From Bacteroidota bacterium (GTDB lineage: Bacteria; Bacteroidota; Ignavibacteria; UBA10030), in the NCBI GenBank assembly GCA_016928255.1, contig JAFGLB010000156.1:1-35837 (forward strand): a stretch of 35,837 bases of DNA, in the 5' to 3' direction. A model generated the notes under the pieces. That model worked only from the letters and a program-made list of their open reading frames with translations. It did no database searches and was not told where the DNA came from. Positions 7,330-16,130 of the stretch are shown piece after piece; position 1 is the stretch's first letter, and every line of letters starts with the position of its first letter. The position numbers and the translations under genes were made by a program.

Positions 7330-8411
7330 TGTCAAGCCCGGATCTGAAATTTGGGAAAAAACTGGTAAAATACGGTGCCGTTGACTTTAACGCATGCTAC
7401 AACTGCGGGACTTGTACAGCCGTTTGCGCTCTGTCGAATGAGGAAGAATCATTTCCACGAGAAATGGTACGTTTCAGCGTTCTGGGACTCAGCGAGGATG
7501 TCAAGGGATCGCTGAAACCATGGCTTTGCTATTACTGCGGCGAATGCTCAACGCACTGTCCGCAGCTTGCTCAGCCGGGTGAGCTTATGATGTCGCTGCG
7601 ACGCTATCTTATATCCTGCTATGACTGGACCGGACTTTCCGGGCTATTGTACCGGAATCTATCAGCATATATCGCAGCTTTTCTGTTTATTGCCATAGGT
7701 ATTTTCGGATTGTTTTTCTCCGGCATTTGGAATCAGGCGGAATGGATGCATTACGGACACCTCTTTGAAATAATGGCCATTGCCTCCGTCTTTACAGTCA
7801 TTCTCCTGCCGAATATAATACGAATGTGGTACGCAACGGTTTGGAAACAGACAAAAAAACTGCATATCAAAACCTATTTTCTATCTCTCCCCGAGTTATT
7901 TATACATATGTTCACTCAGAAGCGCACTTTGTCATGTAATGATGAAATGAGCAACAAGATCTGGTGGTTTGAACATTTTATCGTCGTGATTGGCTACATG
8001 GGTTTACTGTTTACCACTGTAGTTTTGGATTGGTTCGCTGCTACAAATATATTAATTATTGTCCTTGGCTACTTTCTCAGTGCTGTAGTTTTTATTGTCT
8101 CATTTCACTTTATCTTCAATCGCATGCGTAAGAAAACGGAAAAAAGTTCTTTTTCACACCCTTCCGATTGGTTTTTTGTGATTTGGCTCTTACTAATGGG
8201 ACTTTCAGCTTGTGCTGTCAGGTTACTGATCGACCTTGGATTACTCTCAGCATACTTTTGGCTATACCTGCTACATCTTACTATACTGGTACAATGGGCT
8301 CTGGTTATTGTCCCCTTCGGGAAATGGACACATTTTCTTTATAGATCTTTTGCTATGTACTTTGATAAGATAGTTAAAGACACAGCTAATACTGCGGTTC
8401 GTACCGTCTGA
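7329..8411 (+). CDS. HdrC/QmoC-like 4Fe-4S dicluster protein with cytochrome b-like membrane domain
   Basis: N-terminal CYNCGTCTAVCAL...CYYCGECSTHCPQLAQPGELMMSLRRYLI, then several hydrophobic helices with His residues (WWFEHFIVVIGYMG, LLHLTILVQWALVIVPFGKWTHFLYRSFAMYFD). Confidence 0.85.
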   Translation: MSSPDLKFGKKLVKYGAVDFNACYNCGTCTAVCALSNEEESFPREMVRFSVLGLSEDVKGSLKPWLCYYCGECSTHCPQLAQPGELMMSLRRYLISCYDWTGLSGLLYRNLSAYIAAFLFIAIGIFGLFFSGIWNQAEWMHYGHLFEIMAIASVFTVILLPNIIRMWYATVWKQTKKLHIKTYFLSLPELFIHMFTQKRTLSCNDEMSNKIWWFEHFIVVIGYMGLLFTTVVLDWFAATNILIIVLGYFLSAVVFIVSFHFIFNRMRKKTEKSSFSHPSDWFFVIWLLLMGLSACAVRLLIDLGLLSAYFWLYLLHLTILVQWALVIVPFGKWTHFLYRSFAMYFDKIVKDTANTAVRTV

Positions 8412-8740
8412 CGGCTTTATTTAGGTCTTCACTTAAATGTTTCATACTACATCTTATGCATTAGTACGTTTTTTCTCCTCTTGCGGCTTGATTGACTAGT
8501 ATAATTTCCATTGAGAAGTATGTTGCTTATCCCGTATTTTATTCGGAATTATTTCTGTATGCCCTTTTGTGTTTAATCTTATTTAGTAATTAAAGCATAA
8601 CGAGTTCTATCTGTATGAAACAGAAGAAAAACGTATAAATACTTTGGTTCAGGTGTCTTAGATGAGTAATATTGGTATATTATTCTCAACAATGATTTAA
8701 TTACCGAAGTAACAGAACACTTTTGTGAAGGGTAAGTGAA

Positions 8741-9613
8741 ATGAATATAAGTGAGCAACTGCGCAAGAAACTGCTCGTCTTTCAAAAAAATGAAATAACC
8801 GAGCATCACATCTACACAAAGCTGGCGAAGAGGATCAAGGTTCCTGAGAATTGCCGGATACTGGAAAACATAGCCGAACAGGAATTACAGCATTACCATA
8901 CCTGGCGAACTTATACAAAACAGGATGTACAACCATCGACTTGGAGAATCTGGAAATATTATTGGATCAGCCGTATCTTCGGATTTACCTTCGGCGTCAA
9001 GCTGATGGAACGCGGGGAGGAAGATGCTCAGGGCAGTTATGAGCAGCTGAAAGACGTTATTCCCGAAGCAGAAGCCGTCATACGTGAAGAGAACCAACAT
9101 GAGACAGCTTTGCTCAAACTGCTGGACGAAGAAAAGCTGCGTTACACAGGTTCAATGGTTTTGGGCCTGAATGATGCACTGGTGGAGCTAACCGGTGCAC
9201 TGGCGGGTCTGACTTTAGCACTACAAGATACAAAGCTGATTGCCCTGACAGGTTCTATCACCGGCATTGCGGCCGCATTGTCGATGGGAGCATCCGAGTA
9301 CCTGTCAACGCGTGCCGAGGAAACTGTAAAGAATCCGTTGAGGGCGTCGATTTATACAGGCGTGACCTATCTGGTCACTGTGCTGCTTCTAATTTTGCCT
9401 TATCTGATTCTAGAAAATTACTATTTATGTTTAGGCTGCACGCTGGCCGAGGCTATTATAATCATTGCCTTGTTCAACTATTACATCTCGGTAGCCATGG
9501 ATAAACCGTTCGGAAAGCGATTTCTTGAGATGGCCGGATTGAGCCTGGGCATTGCAGCGTTCAGTTTCTTTATAGGCTTTCTTATGCGCACTTTTCTGCA
9601 TATTGATATCTGA
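8741..9613 (+). CDS. Ferritin-like domain / VIT1-CCC1 family membrane iron transporter fusion (MbfA/Er-VIT-like)
   Basis: N-terminal ferritin/rubrerythrin-type helices (NEITEHHIYTKLAKR, IAEQELQHYHTW, EEDAQGSYEQL, REENQHETALL). C-terminal VIT1 motifs (LGLNDALVELTGALAGLTLAL...GIAAALSMGASEYLSTRAE). Confidence 0.85.
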   Translation: MNISEQLRKKLLVFQKNEITEHHIYTKLAKRIKVPENCRILENIAEQELQHYHTWRTYTKQDVQPSTWRIWKYYWISRIFGFTFGVKLMERGEEDAQGSYEQLKDVIPEAEAVIREENQHETALLKLLDEEKLRYTGSMVLGLNDALVELTGALAGLTLALQDTKLIALTGSITGIAAALSMGASEYLSTRAEETVKNPLRASIYTGVTYLVTVLLLILPYLILENYYLCLGCTLAEAIIIIALFNYYISVAMDKPFGKRFLEMAGLSLGIAAFSFFIGFLMRTFLHIDI

Positions 9614-9758
9614 GCAATCCGGAACTGTCAAGAAAACAATCTGTATGTCGGGGAAGTCAAATCTGTTTACCTTAGGAACCGGTCGGCCGACCTGATCTTC
9701 ATTTAGTTGTATAGAAGTACTTGCCAAACACCATAATTTATTGTAAGTTTATATATAT

Positions 9759-9782
9759 AAAATGTTAAACGTTTAACATTTT
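9759..9782. promoter_or_regulatory. Perfect 24-bp palindromic operator for a LacI-family regulator
   Basis: AAAATGTTAAACGTTTAACATTTT is a perfect inverted repeat with a central CG, 38 nt upstream of the likely lacI-family start at 9821. Confidence 0.8.
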
Positions 9783-9820
9783 CTTCAATTAATTATCAAT
9801 TTGCAGTGAGGCGGTTCTAC

Positions 9821-10819
9821 ATGCTGACTATTCGCGATGTAGCAAAAAAAGCTAAAGTCTCGGTTATGACTATCTCCCGTGTTATTAATAATCCGGATAA
9901 AGTAAGCGCTAAAACTTATCAGGAAATCTGTCAGACAATGGAACATCTTGGTTACCAGCCGAGTCACATTGCGCAATCACTTGTTAGAAAAAGAACCTAC
10001 ACTCTTGGTGTTGTAATGCCGAATATCAAAAATACTTTTTTTAACAGCTGGTTTCGAAGCTTGGAAGAACATGCAAAATCTTTTAACTATACCCTGCTAT
10101 TAGGCGACACCGGTGAGGATATCAAGCATGAAATGAATCATGTTCGTTTACTGCATTCTCACAGGGTTGACGGTATTATTATTGTTCCGCATTCCTGCGA
10201 TACTGTATCTTATTTAATAAAATCTAAAATGCCGTTTGTTGTAGCGGACCGATTTATCCCGAAAGTTAAATCTGATTATGTTTTAACAGATCATTATGCC
10301 GGCGCATTTGAGGCTGTGGAGTATCTTGTTTCGCTTGGTCATAAAAAAATTGCGGTATTGAAAGGTCCGGGATTGATTTATCCCGATATAGAACGATTTC
10401 GCGGATTTTTAGATGTTATGAAAAAACATAATATCAAAGATCCCGAGTTATATGTTAGAAACTGTGATTTTCAGGAATCGCTGGCATATGAAGCTGTCAA
10501 AGATCTGCTCGGAAGACGAGATCCTCCAACAGCTATATTTTCTTTCAATAGTATAATGACAATTGGAACGATCAAAGCCGTCCAATCTATGAAGCTTTCT
10601 ATTCGGGATAATATATCACTGATAGGATTTGACGCAATTCCAGGTCAGTCAATTTTTAGACCTGCAATAACATATGTCCTGCAACCGATAGAAGATCTTG
10701 CAAGAAACGCGGTTCAAATATTATTAAAAAAAATTGAACATCCAAATAGCAGGAAAAAATATAGATTATTTCTAAAACCGAAGTTGATTATTGGCGAATC
10801 CTGCGGATACGTTAAATAG
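9821..10819 (+). CDS. LacI family DNA-binding transcriptional regulator
   Basis: MLTIRDVAKKAKVSVMTISRVINNPDKVSAKTYQEICQTMEHLGYQPSHIAQSLVRKRTYTLGVVMPN. The supplied ORF starts at 9806; the internal ATG at 9821 is preceded by gtgagg. Confidence 0.95.
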   Translation: MLTIRDVAKKAKVSVMTISRVINNPDKVSAKTYQEICQTMEHLGYQPSHIAQSLVRKRTYTLGVVMPNIKNTFFNSWFRSLEEHAKSFNYTLLLGDTGEDIKHEMNHVRLLHSHRVDGIIIVPHSCDTVSYLIKSKMPFVVADRFIPKVKSDYVLTDHYAGAFEAVEYLVSLGHKKIAVLKGPGLIYPDIERFRGFLDVMKKHNIKDPELYVRNCDFQESLAYEAVKDLLGRRDPPTAIFSFNSIMTIGTIKAVQSMKLSIRDNISLIGFDAIPGQSIFRPAITYVLQPIEDLARNAVQILLKKIEHPNSRKKYRLFLKPKLIIGESCGYVK

Positions 10820-10882
10820 TTAGTTTGATTAAAATAAATGAGAAATAAAATTATAATCATATCAATAATAAATGAGGTCTAA

Positions 10883-11839
10883 ATGAAAAAAGCATTAGTT
10901 TGCGGGGCAGGGGGATTTATCGGAGGACATCTTGTGAAGAAGCTAAAAAAAGAAGGGTACTGGGTGCGAGGAATTGATATTAAAAATCACGAGTGGTCGC
11001 CGGATGCAGCTGATGAATTTCTTTTGCTCGATCTTCGTATAGAAGAAAATTGTCGTAAAGCTCTTACGCTGGGATCCGGCACGTTTGATGAAGTTTACCA
11101 GCTGGCGGCTGATATGGGAGGAATGGGATTTATCCATTCGGCAGAAACCGAAATAATGCACAATAGCGCCCTTATAAATATTTATATGACAGATCTGGCT
11201 GCTCAAATGGGAGTGCCGCGTTATTTCTTCTCCTCTTCGGTGTGTGTCTACCGGGATATGAAACCCGGCGAACCGGAAATGGAAGAGAAAGAAGCAATTC
11301 CTGCACATCCGGATAATGAATATGGGTGGGAAAAACTTTATTCAGAAAGAATCGCTCAGGCCTATGAACGTCGTTATGGAATACAGGTACGTATAGCAAG
11401 ATTTCAAAATTGCTACGGTCCGGAAGGAACCTGGATGGGCGGCCGCGAAAAGGCACCGGCCGCAATGTGCCGAAAAGTTGCCGAGGTGCAGGATGGCGGG
11501 ATTGTTGAAGTGTGGGGTGACGGATCTGCAATTCGATCTTACACTTATGTCAGCGATATGGTAGACGGAATATTTCTTATTATGCATTCAGATTTGCATG
11601 GAGCTGTTAATATTGGCTGTCCGCAATATGTAACTGTCGATGAATTGGTGGATACTGTGGCTAAAGTTGCCGGTAAAAAAATAAAAATAAAACATGTCCA
11701 GGGACCTGTCGGTGTTCAGTCTAGAAATTTTTCAAATGAACGCATTTATTCAATCGGATGGAAAGCAAAAATAAATCTTGAGGAAGGTATTAAGCTGACT
11801 TATCCATGGGTGGAAAAACAGGTAAAAAACCATCGTTGA
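10883..11839 (+). CDS. NAD-dependent epimerase, GDP-mannose 3,5-epimerase-like
   Basis: LAADMGGMGFIHSAETEIMHN, SSSVCVYRDM, YGWEKL (YxxxK), YGPEGTWMGGREKAPAAMCRKV, VWGDGSAIRSYTYVSDMVDG. These signatures match GDP-mannose 3,5-epimerase as I recall the plant enzyme. Confidence 0.85.
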   Translation: MKKALVCGAGGFIGGHLVKKLKKEGYWVRGIDIKNHEWSPDAADEFLLLDLRIEENCRKALTLGSGTFDEVYQLAADMGGMGFIHSAETEIMHNSALINIYMTDLAAQMGVPRYFFSSSVCVYRDMKPGEPEMEEKEAIPAHPDNEYGWEKLYSERIAQAYERRYGIQVRIARFQNCYGPEGTWMGGREKAPAAMCRKVAEVQDGGIVEVWGDGSAIRSYTYVSDMVDGIFLIMHSDLHGAVNIGCPQYVTVDELVDTVAKVAGKKIKIKHVQGPVGVQSRNFSNERIYSIGWKAKINLEEGIKLTYPWVEKQVKNHR

Positions 11840-12113
11840 TTAATTTGCATAAGTGCGGTTAAATCGGAGATTATTTCTTTCTCTTGATTCTTGTTCAATA
11901 TCAATTATTGTCGATCTGATTAAAACGACTGCATCAGGCAATATTTAAGCTCAATCAATCATTGAAAATACAGTATCATTTCTGCCAAAGGAAGATGGAA
12001 TGTGAAAAAATCTTAAAGCAAAAATAATTGATGAATTGATAAAAGCATGAAGATCTCATGGAAGAGTGTGGCAGAAGTATTTCATAAAAAACAAAAGGAG
12101 CGGTTGTTTCAAA

Positions 12114-13259
12114 ATGAGTATGAAGAAAAAGGTTTTTGTAACCGGTTGTTATGATATGCTCCATAGCGGTCATATTGCTTTTTTTCAGGAAGCAGCCCTG
12201 CACGGAGATGTGTATGTCGGATTAGGATCAGATAAGACTGTTTACAATTTGAAAGGAAAGTATCCGATAAACAATCAGGATGAAAGAAAATATATGATTG
12301 ATTCTTTGAAGTATGTGAAACAATCCATGATTAATACAGGAAGCGGTATAATGGATTTTTCTAAAGAAATTGAAATGGTCAATCCCGATATTTTTATAGT
12401 CAACGAAGATGGGAATACTCCGGCCAAAGAAGAATTTTGCAAAAAAAAGGGGATAGAATATCTAGTTTTAAAAAGAGTACCATACGGAAATCTCCCTTCC
12501 CGCTCCACTACTGCACTCAGGCAGGAATGCACTATGCCGTTTCGCATTGATCTTGCAGGCGGGTGGCTTGATCAGCCTTTCGTCGGGATATATTCAAAAG
12601 GTCCAGTCATAACCATATCCATTGAACCGACAATTGAGTTCAATGAAAGAAGCGGAATGGCTTCAAGTACAAGAAGAAAAGCCATTGAGCTTTGGCATAC
12701 AGACGTACCGCCCGGAGACAGAGAAAAACTTGCAAAAATGCTTTTCAGTTATGAAAATCCGCCGGGAACAAAAATTATTGCCGGCTCACAGGACTCAATA
12801 GGAATTGTGATGCCTGGATTAAATAAACTCGACTATGAGGGAAATTACTGGCCTGCAAAAATTACATCGATATGCGATGAGGATGTTTTGTCATGGCTTG
12901 AAAGACATATCTATCTTATAACATTGGGCCCGAGAGTTAACGGATACGATGTCCTGGATAACACTGAGATAAATAAAGAAAATGCGAAGGCGTTAAGTGA
13001 TGCAGCTGAAATGTGCTGGATATCTATTCTAAACAAAAAAATAAAAGAGTATGGTATATTTTTAAAAAAATCATTTGAAGCACAGGTTAAAATGTTTCCC
13101 AACATGGTATATGATGATATTTTCAAGGTAATTGATAGATATAAGAACCGGTCATACGGCTGGAAATTATCAGGTGCAGGCGGCGGCGGATATTTAATAT
13201 TCATCGCGGATAAGAAAATTGAAGGAGCTATTCAGATTAAAATAAGACGGTCTTCATAA
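12114..13259 (+). CDS. Bifunctional HxGH nucleotidyltransferase (cytidylyl/adenylyltransferase-like) fused to a GHMP-family sugar kinase
   Basis: N-terminal KVFVTGCYDMLHSGHIAFFQEAALHGDVYVGLGSD. C-terminal MPFRIDLAGGWLDQPFV...IIAGSQDSIGIVMPG...WKLSGAGGGGYLIFIAD. Likely start ATG 12114 after aaaggag; the supplied ORF begins at 12066. Confidence 0.8.
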   Translation: MSMKKKVFVTGCYDMLHSGHIAFFQEAALHGDVYVGLGSDKTVYNLKGKYPINNQDERKYMIDSLKYVKQSMINTGSGIMDFSKEIEMVNPDIFIVNEDGNTPAKEEFCKKKGIEYLVLKRVPYGNLPSRSTTALRQECTMPFRIDLAGGWLDQPFVGIYSKGPVITISIEPTIEFNERSGMASSTRRKAIELWHTDVPPGDREKLAKMLFSYENPPGTKIIAGSQDSIGIVMPGLNKLDYEGNYWPAKITSICDEDVLSWLERHIYLITLGPRVNGYDVLDNTEINKENAKALSDAAEMCWISILNKKIKEYGIFLKKSFEAQVKMFPNMVYDDIFKVIDRYKNRSYGWKLSGAGGGGYLIFIADKKIEGAIQIKIRRSS

Positions 13260-13331
13260 ATGAACAAACCAACAAAAAAAAGGTGATTATGTAAGAATGT
13301 AACCGTAGAATAATTATAAGTATATTATTTT

Positions 13332-13645
13332 ATGGTGAGTTACAGCAAAATCAGTTATCATGACAACTTTTTGAACGGCAGAAAGTGTGTATTTTGCGGA
13401 TCGTTCAAAGTCTGTACAACAAAACGTGGATATGTAAAATGCAATAAATGCCAGAGACAAAAAGGAAGCCATCTTCTTCGCCGGGAGTTGAAAATCACAC
13501 TTGGTTTTTATCAACAACAACCGGCGTATCGATTGGCGAGCGATCTTGGCATAAATTATAAAACAGTCATGCGAGTCTATATAACTATCGTGGTGTTTCA
13601 AAATATCATTTTCCTATGTATTTTAAAATAGAGGGCGAAATATGA
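13332..13645 (+). pseudogene. IS1595-like transposase remnant
   Basis: Zinc ribbon CVFCGSFKVCTTKRGYVKCNKCQRQKGSHLLRRELKITLGFYQQQPAYRLASDLGINYKTVMRVY. A shifted frame (13586-13645) gives YRGVSKYHFPMYFKIEGEI*, then no catalytic domain. Confidence 0.6.
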
Positions 13646-13712
13646 AGTTATAGTTAATATGATTTTTAGTACAAAAATTTTTAATTTAGTACATTTTGTA
13701 ATAGGCCTGTAA

Positions 13713-14645
13713 GTGGGAAAGGTATATAAGAAATTGAAAGAATCCTTTTTAAAGGATCCCTTGACCAAGGAGAGTACAAACCACTATAAGGTCAGTCGTG
13801 CGTTGCTCGTCTACAGCACTTTTGCTATTCTTGTCTTATGGCCGTTGGGTGCAATAATACTTCTCCGGGGAAATGCATTTGGTCTTGCTATCGCTCTCTT
13901 TTTTTCTGGTCTACAAGGTCCCTTTCTCATCGGTTATGCTTTCGCTCACACCGCCCTTAAACAGTGGTGGCGGTGGTTTGTTCTGGCCTCAGGCGGATTG
14001 GGAATTCTTTTATTCTCATTGATCGACGCCGTCAACCTCGATATAGATGGATTCTTCGAACTCTTGATTCTGGGAATAGCAGGTCCGGCTATCGGTCACA
14101 CAATGATAACTACAATTGTCGGACCGCTCATTTTTGGTCGTGTTCTGTGCAGATGGGGGTGCTGGCGTGCAATGGTATTAGAGCGTCTTCCGATCGGAAA
14201 AGGTTCAGGCAGGCGTAAAGGTGTTTGGGTCTGGATGCCGCTCGTCGGAATAAGCATCAGCTTAATAGCTGCTGTTCTTTTTGCTTTAACCTCTAAAGGT
14301 ATACGTACTGAAAGCTTTTGGTCTGTAGCATTCGGTATTGCCGTTTACTATGTGGTCTCTATCGCGATGGCACTGTATTTGCAAGACCAACGCGCATTCT
14401 GCAAATACCTTTGTCCTGCTGGTTTCATACTGCATTGGACCAGCCGTTCGGCGCTTCTACATGTTTCCGGCGACGCTGAGATGTGCACCGATTGTAATGT
14501 GTGCACAGAAGTATGTCCGATGGATATTCCTGTAGCCCGGCGTGTGAAATCGGGCACAAGTATTAGCAAAGGTGATTGCATTCTTTGTCAGCGCTGTGTT
14601 GAGAGCTGTCCGATCGGCGTATTGAAAACGATTTTTAAAAAATAA
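13713..14645 (+). CDS. NapH/MauN-type membrane 4Fe-4S polyferredoxin
   Basis: Multiple hydrophobic helices, FGRVLCRWGCWRAMV and CKYLCPAGFIL membrane Cys motifs, then CTDCNVCTEVCPMDIPVARRV and CILCQRCVESCPIGVLK. GTG start. Confidence 0.82.
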   Translation: MGKVYKKLKESFLKDPLTKESTNHYKVSRALLVYSTFAILVLWPLGAIILLRGNAFGLAIALFFSGLQGPFLIGYAFAHTALKQWWRWFVLASGGLGILLFSLIDAVNLDIDGFFELLILGIAGPAIGHTMITTIVGPLIFGRVLCRWGCWRAMVLERLPIGKGSGRRKGVWVWMPLVGISISLIAAVLFALTSKGIRTESFWSVAFGIAVYYVVSIAMALYLQDQRAFCKYLCPAGFILHWTSRSALLHVSGDAEMCTDCNVCTEVCPMDIPVARRVKSGTSISKGDCILCQRCVESCPIGVLKTIFKK

Positions 14646-14815
14646 TTATCAGCCGATGCAGAAGAGATAAATACAAACAAAGATTTATAGCGGATGGGAA
14701 ATTAAAGTGCTTTTTTATTAATACATTTTATTTGCATTATTTCTTATCCTTTATCTGTGAAAAATTTTTATATTTAGCCGTAAATATTTAGTCTGGATTT
14801 TACACTTATAAAAGC

Positions 14816-16057
14816 ATGAGAATTTTACAGGTTATAATAGTGTTAATTCTCGCAGCTGCTGAAGGAATTTCACAGCGAAATGACCCGGCAGTGTTAGTGG
14901 CAGTATCAACAAGCAGTTATCAGGGCAGCCTGCAGAACGGAAGCTGGTCCCCCGACAATCAATTTATAATGTGTACAAACTGGAAAAGCGGTTATAATCA
15001 ATATCCAGCTGATATACTTTTAATTGAGTTGGAAGATTATTCAATTATATCTTTAACGACAGACGGAGAAAGCAATGTAAATATGCCGGGTTTAACATGG
15101 AATCCTGTTATAGATAGAGTGATATTCTCTTCAGAAAAAAGCGGCAATGGAGATCAGGTTCATATAATGGATCCTCACGGATTGCCCGGAAGTGCTGTTA
15201 GAATATCACCCTGGTCGGATAGAATGTGCTGGGAACCGGGCTTTTCACCGGACGGCGAATGGATTACATATGAGGCACATTATTTTCATAATCCAAATAG
15301 AGGTATTGTTGAAACATATAAAATCGACGGAACACAAGGACCTTTTCAATTAACCGATACCAACATTAGCGCAAATCAGCCAAGCTGGTCTCCCGCCGGC
15401 GACAAAATTCTCTATCAGGCCTTTGATGGAGATACCTGGGATATTTGGACAATGGACGTAGACGGTTCAAATAAACAGAACGTAACTGGATCGGATCCGG
15501 GTGATAAAACAGATGCTACCTTCTCACCTGACGGAAAGTGGATCGTTTATAGCGCAGATAACGGGACATTGCTTTATGCAAATATTTTTATAAAAAACCT
15601 GGAAACAGGACAATTAATCCGGGTCACTGATTATTCAGGCTACGACGGCGCCCCTTCCTGGTCAACCGATGATAGAATTGTCTTTGAATCAACAGAAAGA
15701 AATCCCGATGATTCAAACGGATCTATGCTTTGGATAATTAATGCTACAGTTAAGGGAACAACATTCATTTCAGAGAACAATACAGGTATGCCTAAATATT
15801 ATTATATGTCACAGAATTATCCAAATCCGTTTAATCCGACGACCATTATAAATTATCAATTGCCTGTAAAAGGTTTAGTTACATTAAAGATTTATGATGT
15901 GGTCGGAAGGGAAGTCGCTGCTTTGGTTGATGGGATACAGAATGCGGGATATTACAACGTTACATTCAACGGTGCAGGTATTTCGAGCGGAGTATATTTC
16001 TACAGGCTTCAAGCGGGGACACTTTGTAACACAAAGAAACTTTTACTCATGAAGTGA
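14816..16057 (+). CDS. Secreted TolB/WD40-like beta-propeller protein with T9SS-type C-terminal sorting domain
   Basis: Repeated GxWSPDNQFI / PGFSPDGEWITY / PSWSPAGDKILY / ATFSPDGKWIVYSAD blades. C-terminus SQNYPNPFNPTTIINYQLPVKGLVTLKIYDVVGREVAALVD...SSGVYFYRLQAG...KKLLLMK. Confidence 0.9.
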   Translation: MRILQVIIVLILAAAEGISQRNDPAVLVAVSTSSYQGSLQNGSWSPDNQFIMCTNWKSGYNQYPADILLIELEDYSIISLTTDGESNVNMPGLTWNPVIDRVIFSSEKSGNGDQVHIMDPHGLPGSAVRISPWSDRMCWEPGFSPDGEWITYEAHYFHNPNRGIVETYKIDGTQGPFQLTDTNISANQPSWSPAGDKILYQAFDGDTWDIWTMDVDGSNKQNVTGSDPGDKTDATFSPDGKWIVYSADNGTLLYANIFIKNLETGQLIRVTDYSGYDGAPSWSTDDRIVFESTERNPDDSNGSMLWIINATVKGTTFISENNTGMPKYYYMSQNYPNPFNPTTIINYQLPVKGLVTLKIYDVVGREVAALVDGIQNAGYYNVTFNGAGISSGVYFYRLQAGTLCNTKKLLLMK

Positions 16058-16130
16058 TTGTATAACTATAATGAAGGTGGATAAAGAAGACGGACTAATT
16101 TGCCGGCAGTCGGGAAAACAGGAGGGATAA

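Noticed and set aside
8412-8740. Non-coding RNA or tRNA in the 330-bp gap
   Set aside because: No cloverleaf or strong stem-loop recognised by eye. Only AT-rich intergenic sequence.
11840-12113. Possible decayed gene between the epimerase and the kinase fusion
   Set aside because: One frame gives protein-like stretches (FLPKEDGM*KNLKAKIIDELIKA*), but I could not tie it to a family. Stops are frequent.
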